Shown: positions 17,382 through 27,129 of the stretch, one piece after another
How positions within the stretch are numbered: the first letter of the stretch is position 1
Layout of the letters: every line of letters starts with the position of its first letter
Assembly: GCA_001899805.1 (NCBI GenBank)
Contig: MKWP01000001.1
Location: 67,001 to 131,000 of the forward strand
Source: Lysobacterales bacterium 66-474
Lineage (GTDB): Bacteria > Pseudomonadota > Gammaproteobacteria > Xanthomonadales > Rhodanobacteraceae
Direction: 5' to 3'
Length of the DNA: 64,000 nt
Notes under the pieces: generated by a model
Database searches by the model: none
The model's input: the letters and a program-made list of their open reading frames with translations, nothing else
What the model was told of the DNA's origin: nothing
Made by a program: the position numbers and the translations under genes

Positions 17382-18284
17382 CTACCGCGCCGTCGCGGCG
17401 ACCGGATGCGTGGCACGTACGGTGAGGACGTCGCCGGGCGCGGCTTCGACGATGCGCGTGGCGTTGCCCCCGACCAGGACGCGGAAGGCGAGGCCGCGCC
17501 GGAGCGTCCCGATGACCGTGAGGTCGGCGTCGTCGGCGATGGCGCGCCGACGCAGCATGATCTCTGGCGGACCATGTTCGATGTGGGTCCGCAGCTCCCG
17601 CCGGATTCCCTCGGACAGGCGCGCACCGTCGGCGAACGACTGCATGGCGTCGTACTCCATCAGCGCGAATGCCTGCCCGCGGTCGGCATCCAGCAGCAAC
17701 GATCGGTGCGGGATGTCGAGTGCGTGCATCAACGCGAAGCCCGCATCGGCGAACCAGGCGGCCGCGGTCTCGAGCCCCTGCCGCGATTCGGGCGTGAAAT
17801 CGGTGCCGACCAGCACCTTCCGGTAGGCACCGTGCGGACGCGACTTGACGACCAGCACCGGCCACGGCGACCGGCGCAACAACTGGACCGTGGTGGACTG
17901 GCCGACGAGATCGGCAAACACCGGACCGCGGGTACCCGCGACGACAAGCCCGCAACCTTCGCGCTCCGCGATCTCCAGGATCCTGTCGGCCGGCTCGCCT
18001 TCGGCGATGTGGACCACCAGGTCATCGGGCGCGTCGTGCAGGTCGCGCCGGATCTGGCGTTCGAGCCGTCCTGTTTCCTCGCGGCCCGCGGACGGCTCGT
18101 CATCGCCGAAAACCCCCTCACTCCCCTGAAACCCCGGGCGCAGCACGTGGACGACGTGCAGCTTCGCCTGCCATTGCCGCGCCAGCACGGACGCACGATC
18201 GAGCGCACGATCGGAATGGGCCTCGAGGTCGGTGGCCAGCAGGATGCTTCGCGGTGGTTGCGCGACAGCGTCAGGGTTGCCCAT
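17382..18284 (-). CDS. Tandem universal stress protein (two UspA domains)
   Basis: A 300-residue protein made of two UspA domains, residues about 10-150 and 155-300. The first ends with the ATP-binding pattern GTRGPVFADLVGQST; the second has a degenerate version (GTLRRGLAFRVLVGGNAT). Usp proteins are cytoplasmic stress factors. Three starts are possible; GGGAG lies 6 nt before the ATG at 18284, whereas the ATG at 18290 touches it, so 18284 is chosen. It is convergent with the RND gene and divergent from the Mrp operon. Confidence 0.87.
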   Translation of the reverse strand: MGNPDAVAQPPRSILLATDLEAHSDRALDRASVLARQWQAKLHVVHVLRPGFQGSEGVFGDDEPSAGREETGRLERQIRRDLHDAPDDLVVHIAEGEPADRILEIAEREGCGLVVAGTRGPVFADLVGQSTTVQLLRRSPWPVLVVKSRPHGAYRKVLVGTDFTPESRQGLETAAAWFADAGFALMHALDIPHRSLLLDADRGQAFALMEYDAMQSFADGARLSEGIRRELRTHIEHGPPEIMLRRRAIADDADLTVIGTLRRGLAFRVLVGGNATRIVEAAPGDVLTVRATHPVAATAR

Positions 18285-18406
18285 GTGCATCTCCCGGCGC
18301 CGCGATCGATCCGACGGCGACGAGGGCAAGTCTCACAGCGCTTGACGACGCGTGCAAGCGCGGCATGCGCCGATCGCCGCAGCTGCCGTGTAGACTCGAA
18401 ACTCGA

Positions 18407-21370
18407 ATGGGCATCGCGGCGTCGGCCGCGGGTCCGGAAGCACTGGCCTGGATCGTCCGCATGATGCCGTACGGCTGGATTTCAACCGCCATCCTGTTGC
18501 TGCCCTTCACGGTCGCGCTGGCGACGCCGCTGATCGGCCGCGGCAATCGCAGGCGGACGACGTGGTTGATGACCGGCACCGCCGGTGTCTGCCTGGTCCT
18601 TGCGACGCTGTTGTTCCCCGCCATCGCCGACGGCGAAGTGCTGCGCCAGACGTTCGCATGGGCGCCAGGACTCGGGCTGGAATTCACGTTGCGCGTGGAC
18701 GGACTCACCTGGTTGTTCCTGATCCTGGTCTCCGGCATCGGCCTGCTGGTCGGCATCTACGCCACCTACTACATGCCGCCCGAATACCCGCTGGTGCGGT
18801 TCTTCTCGCTGCTGCTGGGCTTCATGGGCGCGATGCTGGGCATCGTGCTGTCCGGCAACGTGATCCAGCTGGTGTTCTTCTGGGAACTGACCAGCCTGTT
18901 CTCGTTCCTGCTGATCGGCTACTGGCACCACGGCAAGTCGGCGCGCGATGCCGCGCGCACGGCGCTGATCGTCACCGTCACCGGCGGCTTGTGCCTGCTG
19001 GCCGGCGTGCTGGTGCTCGCGCACATCACGGGCAGCTACGACGTCGATGCGATCCTCGCCGCGGGCGGGCGCATCCGCGCGAGTCCGCTGTACCTCCCGG
19101 CGCTGGTGTTGATCCTGCTCGGCGCGTTCACCAAGAGCGCGCAGGTGCCCTTCCATTTCTGGTTGCCGCAGGCCATGTCGGCGCCCACGCCGGTGTCGGC
19201 GTACCTGCACTCGGCGACGATGGTGAAGGCCGGCGTGTTCCTGCTGCTGCGGTTCTGGCCGGTGCTGGCCGGCACCGAACCATGGTTCTGGATCGTGGGC
19301 GGCGTCGGCCTGGCGACCATGCTGGTGGGGGCCTGGGCCGCCACCTTCCAGCACGACATGAAAGCAATATTGGCGTACTCCACCATCAGCCATCTTGGCC
19401 TGATCACGATGCTGGCGGGCCTCGGCAGCACGCTGGGCGTGGTGGCGGCGATCTTCCACACCGTCAACCACGCCACCTTCAAGGCGTCGATGTTCATGGC
19501 CGTGGGCGCGGTGGACCACGAAACCGGCACGCGCGACTTGCGGCGGCTGGGCGGCTTGCGCCACGTGATGCCGATCACCGCGACGCTGGCGGTGATCGCC
19601 GGCGCGGCGATGGCCGGCGTGCCGCTGCTCAACGGATTCCTGTCCAAGGAAATGTTTTTCGCGGTGGCGCTGGGCGCCAACCACGGCCTGGTGCTGGACA
19701 CGCTGACGGTGTTGGTCGCGGTGGCCGCGGCGGCGCTCGGCGTGACCTATTCGCTGCGGCTGGTCGGCGGCGCGTTCTTCGGGCCGCTGCGGCATGACTA
19801 TCCGCGTGAGCCGCACGAGCCGCCGCGCTGGATGCGTTTCCCGATCGGGATATTGGCGTTGGCGTGCCTCGCGGTCGGGATCTTCCCGGCGTGGGTGGTC
19901 GGTCCGCTGCTGCGCGCGGCCGCGCTCTCGGTGCTGGGACCGCAACTGCCGCCCTACAACCTTGCGCTCTGGCACGGCCTGACGATGCCGATGCTGATGA
20001 GCGTGATCGCATTCGTCGCGGGTTGCGTGTTGTATGTCCTCGGACGACGCCGCATCGCCGCGCGCGACGACGCGCCGTTGATCGGCTGGACCTCTGCCCT
20101 GCACGGGTTCGAGCGCGTGCTTGCGTTCCTGACCACCACCCTCCCCGACCTGCAACAGCGGGTCTTCCCGAGCCGGAAGCTGCAGGTGCAACTGCTGCTG
20201 GTGGTGTTGCTGGCGGGTGTCTTCGGTTTCCTGGCCGTGCAGCCGCCACCCGCGCCCGTCGCCATGCACGGCATGCACGTCGATCCCGCGTTCGCGCTGC
20301 TGTGGCTGCTCGGCATCGCCTGCGCGATCGGCGCGGCCACCCAGGCCAAGTTCCAGCGCATGGCGGCGCTGATCCTCACGGCCGGGACCGGTCTGGTGGT
20401 GTGCATCACCTTCGTGTGGTTGTCGGCGCCGGACCTCGCGGTCACGCAACTGGTGGTCGAATCGATCACGACCGTGTTGCTGCTGCTGGGCCTGCGCTGG
20501 CTGCCCAAGCGCATCCGGGAACTTGCGCCGCTGAGCCCCGTCGCGCGCTACCACCGCGTCCGCGACGCGGTCGTCGCGATCGGCATCGGGGTGGGCCTCG
20601 CCAGCCTGGCTTACGCCGTGATGAACCACCTGGTCGCCGACTCGGCGTCGCGCTTCTATCTTGAGCAGGCCTTGCCGGGCGGCGGCGGCCGCAACGTGGT
20701 CAACGTGATCCTGGTGGACTTCCGCGCGATGGATACGCTCGGCGAGATCACCGTGTTGTCGGTCGTGGCGCTGACCGTGTTCGCGCTGCTGTGGCGGTTC
20801 CGGCCGGCCGCCGAGAGCATCGGGGCGCCGCGTGCGCGAGGCAGTACGCCCGGGCAAGCTGAGCCCCACACCGACCGCGACCCACGCGCGTGGGCCGACC
20901 AGTTGGCGATTCCGGGATTCCTCATCCTGCTGATCGCGCCTGTGATCGCGCTGTTCGCGTTGCACCTGTTCCTGCGCGGGCACGACTTGCCCGGCGGAGG
21001 ATTCGTCGCCGGCATCAGCGTGACGATGACCTTGATCGTGTTGTACATGGCTGCCGGCGCGCGCTGGGTGGAAGCACGGCTCAAGGTCGCACCGGCGCGC
21101 TGGATCGGCGCGGGATTGTTGCTGGCGATCGCCTCCGGCCTGGCCGCGGTGGTGCTCGGCGATCCGTTCCTGACTGCGTACCACGGGCACTGGACCCTGC
21201 CGGTGCTCGGCGACGTTCCGTACAACAGCGCGTTGCTGTTCGACTTCGGCGTGTTCGCCGTCGTGTCCGGCGCCAGCGCGCTGATGCTGGTGGTACTGGC
21301 GCACCAGTCGCTGCGCCGCGTGGTTCCCGCACCCGATGCGGTGCGCGACGCCGGGGAGGCCGAATCCTGA
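18407..21370 (+). CDS. mrpA: Mrp Na+/H+ antiporter subunit A fused to subunit B
   Basis: A 987-residue polytopic protein. The first two thirds match the proton-conducting NuoL/MrpA subunit (HSATMVKAGVFLLLRF and HAXFKA-type motifs around residues 265-370), and the C-terminal part from about residue 830 is an MrpB domain (LFLRGHDLPGGGFVAG). This A-B fusion is common in proteobacterial Mrp/Pha systems. With C-G it exchanges Na+ (or K+) for H+ across the inner membrane. The start is uncertain: 18407 and 18461 are both ATGs without a clear ribosome binding site. The stop overlaps the mrpC start by one base. Confidence 0.88.
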   Translation: MGIAASAAGPEALAWIVRMMPYGWISTAILLLPFTVALATPLIGRGNRRRTTWLMTGTAGVCLVLATLLFPAIADGEVLRQTFAWAPGLGLEFTLRVDGLTWLFLILVSGIGLLVGIYATYYMPPEYPLVRFFSLLLGFMGAMLGIVLSGNVIQLVFFWELTSLFSFLLIGYWHHGKSARDAARTALIVTVTGGLCLLAGVLVLAHITGSYDVDAILAAGGRIRASPLYLPALVLILLGAFTKSAQVPFHFWLPQAMSAPTPVSAYLHSATMVKAGVFLLLRFWPVLAGTEPWFWIVGGVGLATMLVGAWAATFQHDMKAILAYSTISHLGLITMLAGLGSTLGVVAAIFHTVNHATFKASMFMAVGAVDHETGTRDLRRLGGLRHVMPITATLAVIAGAAMAGVPLLNGFLSKEMFFAVALGANHGLVLDTLTVLVAVAAAALGVTYSLRLVGGAFFGPLRHDYPREPHEPPRWMRFPIGILALACLAVGIFPAWVVGPLLRAAALSVLGPQLPPYNLALWHGLTMPMLMSVIAFVAGCVLYVLGRRRIAARDDAPLIGWTSALHGFERVLAFLTTTLPDLQQRVFPSRKLQVQLLLVVLLAGVFGFLAVQPPPAPVAMHGMHVDPAFALLWLLGIACAIGAATQAKFQRMAALILTAGTGLVVCITFVWLSAPDLAVTQLVVESITTVLLLLGLRWLPKRIRELAPLSPVARYHRVRDAVVAIGIGVGLASLAYAVMNHLVADSASRFYLEQALPGGGGRNVVNVILVDFRAMDTLGEITVLSVVALTVFALLWRFRPAAESIGAPRARGSTPGQAEPHTDRDPRAWADQLAIPGFLILLIAPVIALFALHLFLRGHDLPGGGFVAGISVTMTLIVLYMAAGARWVEARLKVAPARWIGAGLLLAIASGLAAVVLGDPFLTAYHGHWTLPVLGDVPYNSALLFDFGVFAVVSGASALMLVVLAHQSLRRVVPAPDAVRDAGEAES

Positions 21371-21708
21371 TGGAAGCCGTACTCGCGATCGCGATCGGCG
21401 CCCTCGCGGGCTCGGGCGTGTGGCTGCTGCTGCGGCCGCGCACGTTCCAGGTGATCATCGGCCTCACGCTGATTTCCTACGCCGTCAACCTGTTCATTTT
21501 CGCGGTCGGTGGTGTCCGCGTCGGTGCCGATCCGGTGCTCGGTGCCGCCACCGATCCTTCGCGTTACGCCGATCCGCTGCCGCAGGCGCTGGTGCTGACG
21601 GCGATCGTGATCGGTTTTGCCACCACGGCATTGTTCCTGGTGGTGTTGCTGACCTCGCGCGGTTTCGCCGGCAACGATCACGTCGATGGCGAGGACGGTA
21701 CGCCATGA
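21370..21708 (+). CDS. mrpC: Mrp antiporter subunit C (NuoK-like)
   Basis: A 112-residue protein with three membrane helices, homologous to NuoK: the segment TFQVIIGLTLISYAVNLFIF and the DPLPQALVLTAIVIGFA motif are diagnostic for MrpC. It shares one base with the mrpA stop codon, and its own stop overlaps the mrpD start by 4 bp, so the whole operon is translationally coupled. Confidence 0.93.
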   Translation: MEAVLAIAIGALAGSGVWLLLRPRTFQVIIGLTLISYAVNLFIFAVGGVRVGADPVLGAATDPSRYADPLPQALVLTAIVIGFATTALFLVVLLTSRGFAGNDHVDGEDGTP

Positions 21709-23279
21709 ACGGCGCGCTCGCGATCGCACCGATCCTGATCCCGCTCGCGGCCGCAGCCGTCCAGGTACTGCTGGGCATCCGCTTCCGGCGCTTCCGCACG
21801 GGCTTGAGTTTCCTGTCCTGCCTCGCACTGGTGGCCGTCGCCGCCTTGCTGATGATGTCGGCATCGCGCGGCGAAGGCGCGACGCTGGTGTACAGCCTCG
21901 GCAATTGGCCGGCCCGGTTCGCGATCGTGCTGGTGGTCGACCGATTGTCGGCGTTGATGCTGCTGCTCACCGCGGTGCTGGCACTCGCGGTGCTGCCGTA
22001 CGCACTGGGCCGCTGGCAACGCATGGGTCCGCATTTCCAGCCGCTCGTGCAGGTACTGCTGGTGGGCTACAACGGCGCATTCCTGACCGGCGACCTGTTC
22101 AACCTGTTCGTGTTCTTCGAAGTGCTGCTGGCCGCGTCCTACGGATTGGCGTTGCACGGTTCCGGTGCGCGCCGGGTCGGCGCAAGCCTGCACTACATCG
22201 CGATCAACCTGACGGCCTCGATGCTGTTCCTGGTCGGTGTCGGCCTGATCTTCGGCGTCACCGGCACCGTCAACATGGCGGTGCTGGCGCATCTGATTCC
22301 CGACCTCACCGGCACGCCGCGCGCGCTGATGCAGGCGGGTGCGGCGTTGCTGGGACTGGCCTTCCTGATCAAGGCGGCGGTCTGGCCGGTGGGCTTCTGG
22401 CTGCCGCGCACCTACTCGGCCGCGATACCGCCGGTCGCGGCGCTGTTCGCGGCGATGACCAAGCTCGGCATCTACGTGATCCTGCGCCTCAGCCTGCTGT
22501 TGTTCGGCGCCGATGCCGGGCCCGAGTCGGCGCACTTCGGCAGCGACTGGCTGCTGTGGCTCGGGATCATCACGCTGGTGGTCGGCAGCATCGGCATGCT
22601 GGGGGCGCGGGAATTGGGCAAGCTCGCGGCGTACAGCGTGTTGGTGTCCTCGGGCACGCTGCTGGGTGCGGTGGCACTGCACAATCCGGCGGTGACCGCG
22701 GGCGCGCTGGCGTACCTCGTGATTTCCGTGCTCGGGATCGCCGCATTCTTCCTGCTGACCGGGCTCGTCGTGCCGCGCGAAGCGCCCGAAGGCGCCGCGC
22801 AACTGGAACCCTACGATCCCGCCATCGACGCGTTGTTCGCCGCTGAGGACGAACGGCGGGTGGCGAGTCCGGCGCCCGTGGTGATTCTCGCGGTCTGCTT
22901 CTTCGCGTGCGGGTTGCTGTTGGCGGGACTGCCACCGCTCTCGGGCTTTCTCGCGAAGTTCGCCCTGCTGGCGCCGATGCTGGACCATGGTGCGGGCGCC
23001 ACCGCCCTGTTCGCACTCATAATCACCGCAGGGCTGTGCACCGTGATTGCGATGGCGCGCGCCGGCATCCAGATTTTCTGGGCCGACGCGGACTGGCAAT
23101 TCCCGCACGTCGAGGCCCGCGAAACGGTGTCCGTGGTCGGCCTGCTGGGCATCTGCCTCGTGCTCACCTTCGCCGTCGCCGCGCCGTGGAACTATCTGGC
23201 GGCGACCGCACGCCAGATCCATGCACCCGCGCATTACATCCACGCGGTGATGGGACCAGCCGCGGAGACCCCGCCATGA
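21705..23279 (+). CDS. mrpD: Mrp antiporter subunit D (NuoM/N-like)
   Basis: A 524-residue protein with about 14 membrane helices and the NuoM/N-type proton channel core; the conserved lysine-containing segment LIKAAVWPVGFWLPRTYSAAI is near residue 222. It forms one of the two ion channels of the Mrp complex together with MrpA. The ATG overlaps the mrpC stop (ATGA). Confidence 0.92.
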   Translation: MNGALAIAPILIPLAAAAVQVLLGIRFRRFRTGLSFLSCLALVAVAALLMMSASRGEGATLVYSLGNWPARFAIVLVVDRLSALMLLLTAVLALAVLPYALGRWQRMGPHFQPLVQVLLVGYNGAFLTGDLFNLFVFFEVLLAASYGLALHGSGARRVGASLHYIAINLTASMLFLVGVGLIFGVTGTVNMAVLAHLIPDLTGTPRALMQAGAALLGLAFLIKAAVWPVGFWLPRTYSAAIPPVAALFAAMTKLGIYVILRLSLLLFGADAGPESAHFGSDWLLWLGIITLVVGSIGMLGARELGKLAAYSVLVSSGTLLGAVALHNPAVTAGALAYLVISVLGIAAFFLLTGLVVPREAPEGAAQLEPYDPAIDALFAAEDERRVASPAPVVILAVCFFACGLLLAGLPPLSGFLAKFALLAPMLDHGAGATALFALIITAGLCTVIAMARAGIQIFWADADWQFPHVEARETVSVVGLLGICLVLTFAVAAPWNYLAATARQIHAPAHYIHAVMGPAAETPP

Positions 23280-23761
23280 CGCGCTGGCTGCCTCACCCGT
23301 GGTTCGCGCTGTGGCTGCTGGTGGCATGGCTGTTGCTGCAGCAAAGCCTCGCCGCGCCGACGATCGTGCTCGGCATCGTGCTGGCGCTCGTGCTGTCCTG
23401 GGCCCTCGGCAAACTGGGCTTGCCGCGGGTGCGCGTGCGCAGCCTCGGAACCTTGCTGGTGTTGCTCGCGCGGGTGTTCGCCGACATCGTCCGCTCCAAC
23501 ATCGCGGTGGCGAAGATCATCGTCTCGCCTTGGCCGCGCTACACCTCAGGATTCGTCACGATCCCGCTGGAGATCACAAGTCCGTACGCATTGGCGCTGC
23601 TGGCCTGCATCATCACCGCGACGCCGGGCACGATCTGGGTCAGCCACGATTCGCGGCGCCAAATGTTGTTGATCCACGTGCTCGATGTCATCGACGAAGC
23701 CACCTGGATCGCCCACATCAAGCAGCGCTACGAACAACCGCTGCTGCGGATTTTCCGGTGA
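23276..23761 (+). CDS. mrpE: Mrp antiporter subunit E
   Basis: A 161-residue protein with two to three N-terminal membrane helices and a cytoplasmic C-terminal half. The segments ITSPYALALLACIITATPGT and LLIHVLDV are typical of MrpE. It overlaps mrpD and mrpF by 4 bp each. MrpE has no enzymatic motif; it is needed for full assembly or activity of the complex in studied systems. Confidence 0.92.
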   Translation: MTRWLPHPWFALWLLVAWLLLQQSLAAPTIVLGIVLALVLSWALGKLGLPRVRVRSLGTLLVLLARVFADIVRSNIAVAKIIVSPWPRYTSGFVTIPLEITSPYALALLACIITATPGTIWVSHDSRRQMLLIHVLDVIDEATWIAHIKQRYEQPLLRIFR

Positions 23762-24069
23762 CTTCCCTTTCGGTGACCGCCCTTTCGATGACCTCCGATC
23801 TCGCAACCGCCGCCATCCTCGCTTCCCAGTTCCTGCTGTTGCTGGGCATGGGCATGGCCATCGTCCGCATGGTGCGCGGTCCGCGCGCGCAGGACCGGGT
23901 GCTGGCGCTGGACGCGCTGTCCATCGACGGGATGTTGCTGTTGCTCACGATCGGCATCCGCACCGGCAGCATCCTGTACGTCGAAGCCGGGTTGATCATC
24001 GCGGTGCTCGGCTTCGCGGCCACCGCCGCGTTCGCGAAGTTCCTGCTGCGCGGTGAGGTGATCGAATGA
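23758..24069 (+). CDS. mrpF: Mrp antiporter subunit F
   Basis: A 103-residue small membrane protein with three helices; the MVRGPRAQDRVLALDAL segment marks MrpF. The start taken here is the GTG overlapping the mrpE stop (GTGA), matching the coupling seen along the operon. An ATG 30 bp downstream (23788) would give 93 residues, closer to the family norm, and cannot be excluded. Confidence 0.87.
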   Translation: MTSLSVTALSMTSDLATAAILASQFLLLLGMGMAIVRMVRGPRAQDRVLALDALSIDGMLLLLTIGIRTGSILYVEAGLIIAVLGFAATAAFAKFLLRGEVIE

Positions 24070-24440
24070 ACGTGCTCGCGACGGTGCCGGGCTGGGTCGC
24101 GCTGACGATCGGGGCGCTGGTGCTCGCCGGCGCGCTGCTGGTGTGCATCGGTTCGGTCGGCCTGTTGCGCCTGGATTCGTTCTACCGCCGCGTGCACGCG
24201 CCCACGCTCGGCACCACGCTCGGGATGTACCTGGTGCTCGTGGGAACCATCGTGTTCTTCTGGGCGGGCGAGGGCCGGCCGGCGTTGCACGTCATCCTGA
24301 TCGGCGTGTGCGTGACCGTGACCACGCCGATCTCGCTGATGTTGCTGGCGCGTGCCGCACTGGAGCGCGACCGGCGCGAAGGCGCGGCGGGCATCCCTGC
24401 CGCCAATCCGCCCGAAACCGGAGCGGATGGGGGCGAGTAG
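24066..24440 (+). CDS. mrpG: Mrp antiporter subunit G
   Basis: A 124-residue membrane protein with three helices. SVGLLRLDSFYRRVHAPTLG is the conserved MrpG motif. It overlaps mrpF by 4 bp and ends the seven-subunit operon; a strong hairpin follows 14 bp after the stop. Confidence 0.92.
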   Translation: MNVLATVPGWVALTIGALVLAGALLVCIGSVGLLRLDSFYRRVHAPTLGTTLGMYLVLVGTIVFFWAGEGRPALHVILIGVCVTVTTPISLMLLARAALERDRREGAAGIPAANPPETGADGGE

Positions 24441-24454
24441 AAACCCATGGGGAT

Positions 24455-24479
24455 GTCGCAGGAACTGCGTTCCTGCGAC
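24455..24479. terminator. Hairpin after the mrp operon
   Basis: GTCGCAGGAA (24455-24464) and TTCCTGCGAC (24470-24479) make a perfect 10-bp stem with a 5-nt loop. It stands between the convergent mrpG and HdeD-like genes and could end transcription from both sides, although neither side has a strong T-run. Confidence 0.65.
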
Positions 24480-24525
24480 CTTCCCGCTCCAGGACCGCGC
24501 CCCGCCCCGTCGCCCAACCATTGAC

Positions 24526-25110
24526 TCAAGCTTGCGCGGCGGGAAGTGCCCGCGCGGCGAAAGCCGTCATGATTTGTGCCCAGCCGGCGAAGATGAGCTC
24601 GATGCCGATGAACAGGCCGATGACCCACAAACCGCTCACGGGCCACTGTATCCAGATCAGGATGCCGAGGATCAAGGTCACCACGCCGCTCAGGCACACC
24701 CACCCCCAGCCGGCAACGCGCACGCTCAAGGCGGTAATGATGCGGAAGATGCCGGCCACGCAGAAATACATCGCGAGCAGCAGCGTCAACCCCACCGCAC
24801 CCTCCAGCGGTTTCCACAGCAGCAGCGCGCCCACCACGATGGCCAGCACTGCGTTGAGTGCGTGCAGGAACAGGTGACCGCCGCCGCGGTGCCGGATCGT
24901 CTGCACCGCCTCGACGATACCGGCAATCACCAGGATCCAGCCGAAGAAAATCATCGAAACGACGGTGGCCAGCATCGAATCCACCACGGCGATGATGCCG
25001 AGGATCAGGAGACAGATGCCCAGGACCAGCAGCCATCCCCAATTCCGGCGCAGTTCCGCGGCCAATCCCGGGAAAATGCCGGCAGCTCCACTGTTGCCCT
25101 GACTGTTCAT
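24526..25110 (-). CDS. HdeD-family membrane protein
   Basis: A 194-residue inner-membrane protein with six predicted helices, made of repeated two-helix units (LGIIAVVDSML, SMIFFGWILVIAGI, LLLWKPLEGAVGL), as in HdeD of the E. coli acid-resistance island. A GGGAG ribosome binding site precedes the ATG by about 8 nt. Its molecular role is poorly known. It sits between the Mrp operon and a second Na+/H+ antiporter, which suggests a role in pH or envelope stress (inference). Confidence 0.82.
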   Translation of the reverse strand: MNSQGNSGAAGIFPGLAAELRRNWGWLLVLGICLLILGIIAVVDSMLATVVSMIFFGWILVIAGIVEAVQTIRHRGGGHLFLHALNAVLAIVVGALLLWKPLEGAVGLTLLLAMYFCVAGIFRIITALSVRVAGWGWVCLSGVVTLILGILIWIQWPVSGLWVIGLFIGIELIFAGWAQIMTAFAARALPAAQA

Positions 25111-25390
25111 GATCGGTCTCCCTCGTTGTGGATCGTTGGCCGTGCGGACCCGAATGCATCGAAGCCGCGCGATGGGTGCTTCAATTCATGGCTTCCGGAC
25201 ATCTTGCGCGCGGGACACCCCGTTTCTCTCATCGCGAACCCCTCTTTCCGGCGTGCCAATGTGCACTTGCGCCCGTGTAGAAACGGTGAACCCGCTTCGA
25301 CACGACGGCATCGACCGTATCGCGTTGAAGCCATCGCCGATGTCGCGCCCGGGATGCCTGGCGGGACCTGCATGCGCAAGGTCTCGCCAT

Positions 25391-27031
25391 TCAACGGTAA
25401 ATCGCCTCGACCAGATCGATCTCGTGCACAAGCTTGCGTGAGGTCTCGTCGGAAATCTTGCGATGGCGTGCGAGATCGAGGACTTCCGCCCGCTCGCCCC
25501 GCAATCCGGCCAGGCGCAGCTTGCGCTCCACCGCATCCGCCTTGCGCAAGCGCCGCGCATCGGCATCGCCGTTGTCGCCTCCGCGCACCCGGCTCTGGTA
25601 GATCGCGATCACCCGGCTCGCGGCGTCGGTGCAGAGGTCCGTCGCGGCCGCTGGCGTGTGCTCCTGGATTTCATGCTGGGCTTTCTTGATCGACTCGATC
25701 GCGGCATTCGCCGCCGCGATCCGCGCACGGTCCTCTTGCTGCTGCTCGGCGGGCTCACTCGGCAACTCGAGACCCTTGAGCACCCTGGGCAAACCGATGC
25801 TGGCGACGACCAGTGACAGCAGGATCACGGCAGCCGCAAGGAAGATCGCCAGGTTGCGTGCGGGGAACGGCGAGCCATCAGGCATCAGCAATGGCAAGGT
25901 CAGCACGCCGGCCAGCGTGATCGCGCCGCGCACGCCGGCCAGTGACGTCGCGAGGATCAGCCGCCAGCCCGGCTTGTCCGCAACTCCGTTGCGACGCCCA
26001 TGCCTCAACACGCGCACCTGCAGCGAAAGCCACACCCATACGAAACGTAGCGCGGCAAGTCCTGCCGTGATGGCTACCGCATACGCGGCCAGCCACCACG
26101 GATTGACATGGCCGCTCTCGCGCACCGTCGCGATCGCACCCTGCAGGATGCGCGGCAACTGTTCGCCGAGCAGCACGAACATGATGCCGTTGAGCGTGAA
26201 CTGGATCGTGTTCCAGACGGCGCTGCGTTCGAGGCGGGTCGTCGCCATGCTGCGGCCCGTCAATTCGACGTAGCTCATCGTGATGCCGGCGGCGACGGCC
26301 GCGAGGATGCCGGACGCATTCACTTGCTCGGCCACCAGATAGGCGCCGAACGGGATCAGCAGGTTGACCAGGATCGACGAGCCGCCCTCCTCCCCGAAAC
26401 GGCGCGTCAGCCACTGCTGCACCCAGGCGACCGCCAGCGTGAACGCCACCCCGCAAGCCAGCCCGGCCACCGCCACCCACAGGAAGGAAAGCGTCGCGGA
26501 GCGCAACGAAAACGTCCCGGTCAACGCGGCTGCGACCGCAAACTGGAAGCAGACCAATCCGGAGGCGTCGTTGAGCAGCGATTCGCCTTCCAGGATGTGC
26601 ATCAGCCGCCGCGGCACCGGCGCACGCGCCGCGATCGAGGACACCGCCACGGGGTCGGTGGGCGATACGATCGCCGCGAGCGCGAACGCGACCGCAAGCG
26701 GCATCGCCGGAATCAACCAGTGGATCAGGTAACCGGCGCCGACGACCGTGAAGACCACCAGCCCCAACGCCAACTGCAGGATCGTCCCCCTGTCGCGGAA
26801 CAGGCCGTCCTTCGGGATCCGCCAGCCGTCCAGGAACAACAACGGTGGCAGGAACAACAGGAAGAAGACCTCCGGATCCAGTTCGACCCCGTGATGCAAC
26901 ACGCCGGCGATCACGCCGCCGAGGACGATCTGCACGATCGGCAGCGGCAACGAGATCGGCAGCGCGCGAACCAGGTAGCCGCTGACGATCACCGCCAGCA
27001 GCATCGCCAATACCAGTTCGATCGAACCCAT
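25391..27031 (-). CDS. Na+/H+ antiporter, CPA1/NhaP family
   Basis: A 546-residue protein with about 12 membrane helices and a hydrophilic C-terminal tail from about residue 415 with predicted helices. Family motifs are visible: LLFLPPLLFLDGW, the SPTDPVAV segment and LEGESLLNDASGLVCF, whose acidic residues bind the ion. It exchanges Na+ or K+ for H+ at the inner membrane. No clear Shine-Dalgarno precedes the ATG. It is monocistronic between the HdeD-like and DOPA-dioxygenase-like genes. Confidence 0.9.
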   Translation of the reverse strand: MGSIELVLAMLLAVIVSGYLVRALPISLPLPIVQIVLGGVIAGVLHHGVELDPEVFFLLFLPPLLFLDGWRIPKDGLFRDRGTILQLALGLVVFTVVGAGYLIHWLIPAMPLAVAFALAAIVSPTDPVAVSSIAARAPVPRRLMHILEGESLLNDASGLVCFQFAVAAALTGTFSLRSATLSFLWVAVAGLACGVAFTLAVAWVQQWLTRRFGEEGGSSILVNLLIPFGAYLVAEQVNASGILAAVAAGITMSYVELTGRSMATTRLERSAVWNTIQFTLNGIMFVLLGEQLPRILQGAIATVRESGHVNPWWLAAYAVAITAGLAALRFVWVWLSLQVRVLRHGRRNGVADKPGWRLILATSLAGVRGAITLAGVLTLPLLMPDGSPFPARNLAIFLAAAVILLSLVVASIGLPRVLKGLELPSEPAEQQQEDRARIAAANAAIESIKKAQHEIQEHTPAAATDLCTDAASRVIAIYQSRVRGGDNGDADARRLRKADAVERKLRLAGLRGERAEVLDLARHRKISDETSRKLVHEIDLVEAIYR

Positions 27032-27129
27032 CCGGGTAGCTTACGCTACGGCGTACCGCGCACGCGACCGGCTGCGCGCAAGATGCGCGTGCATGAGGGT
27101 TGACCGTTCCAGGACGGCCATGCCGATCA

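Noticed and set aside
18482-21304. A 940-codon minus-strand frame opposite mrpA
   Set aside because: Composition is dominated by Gln, Arg and His with no recognisable fold; mrpA on the other strand is certain.
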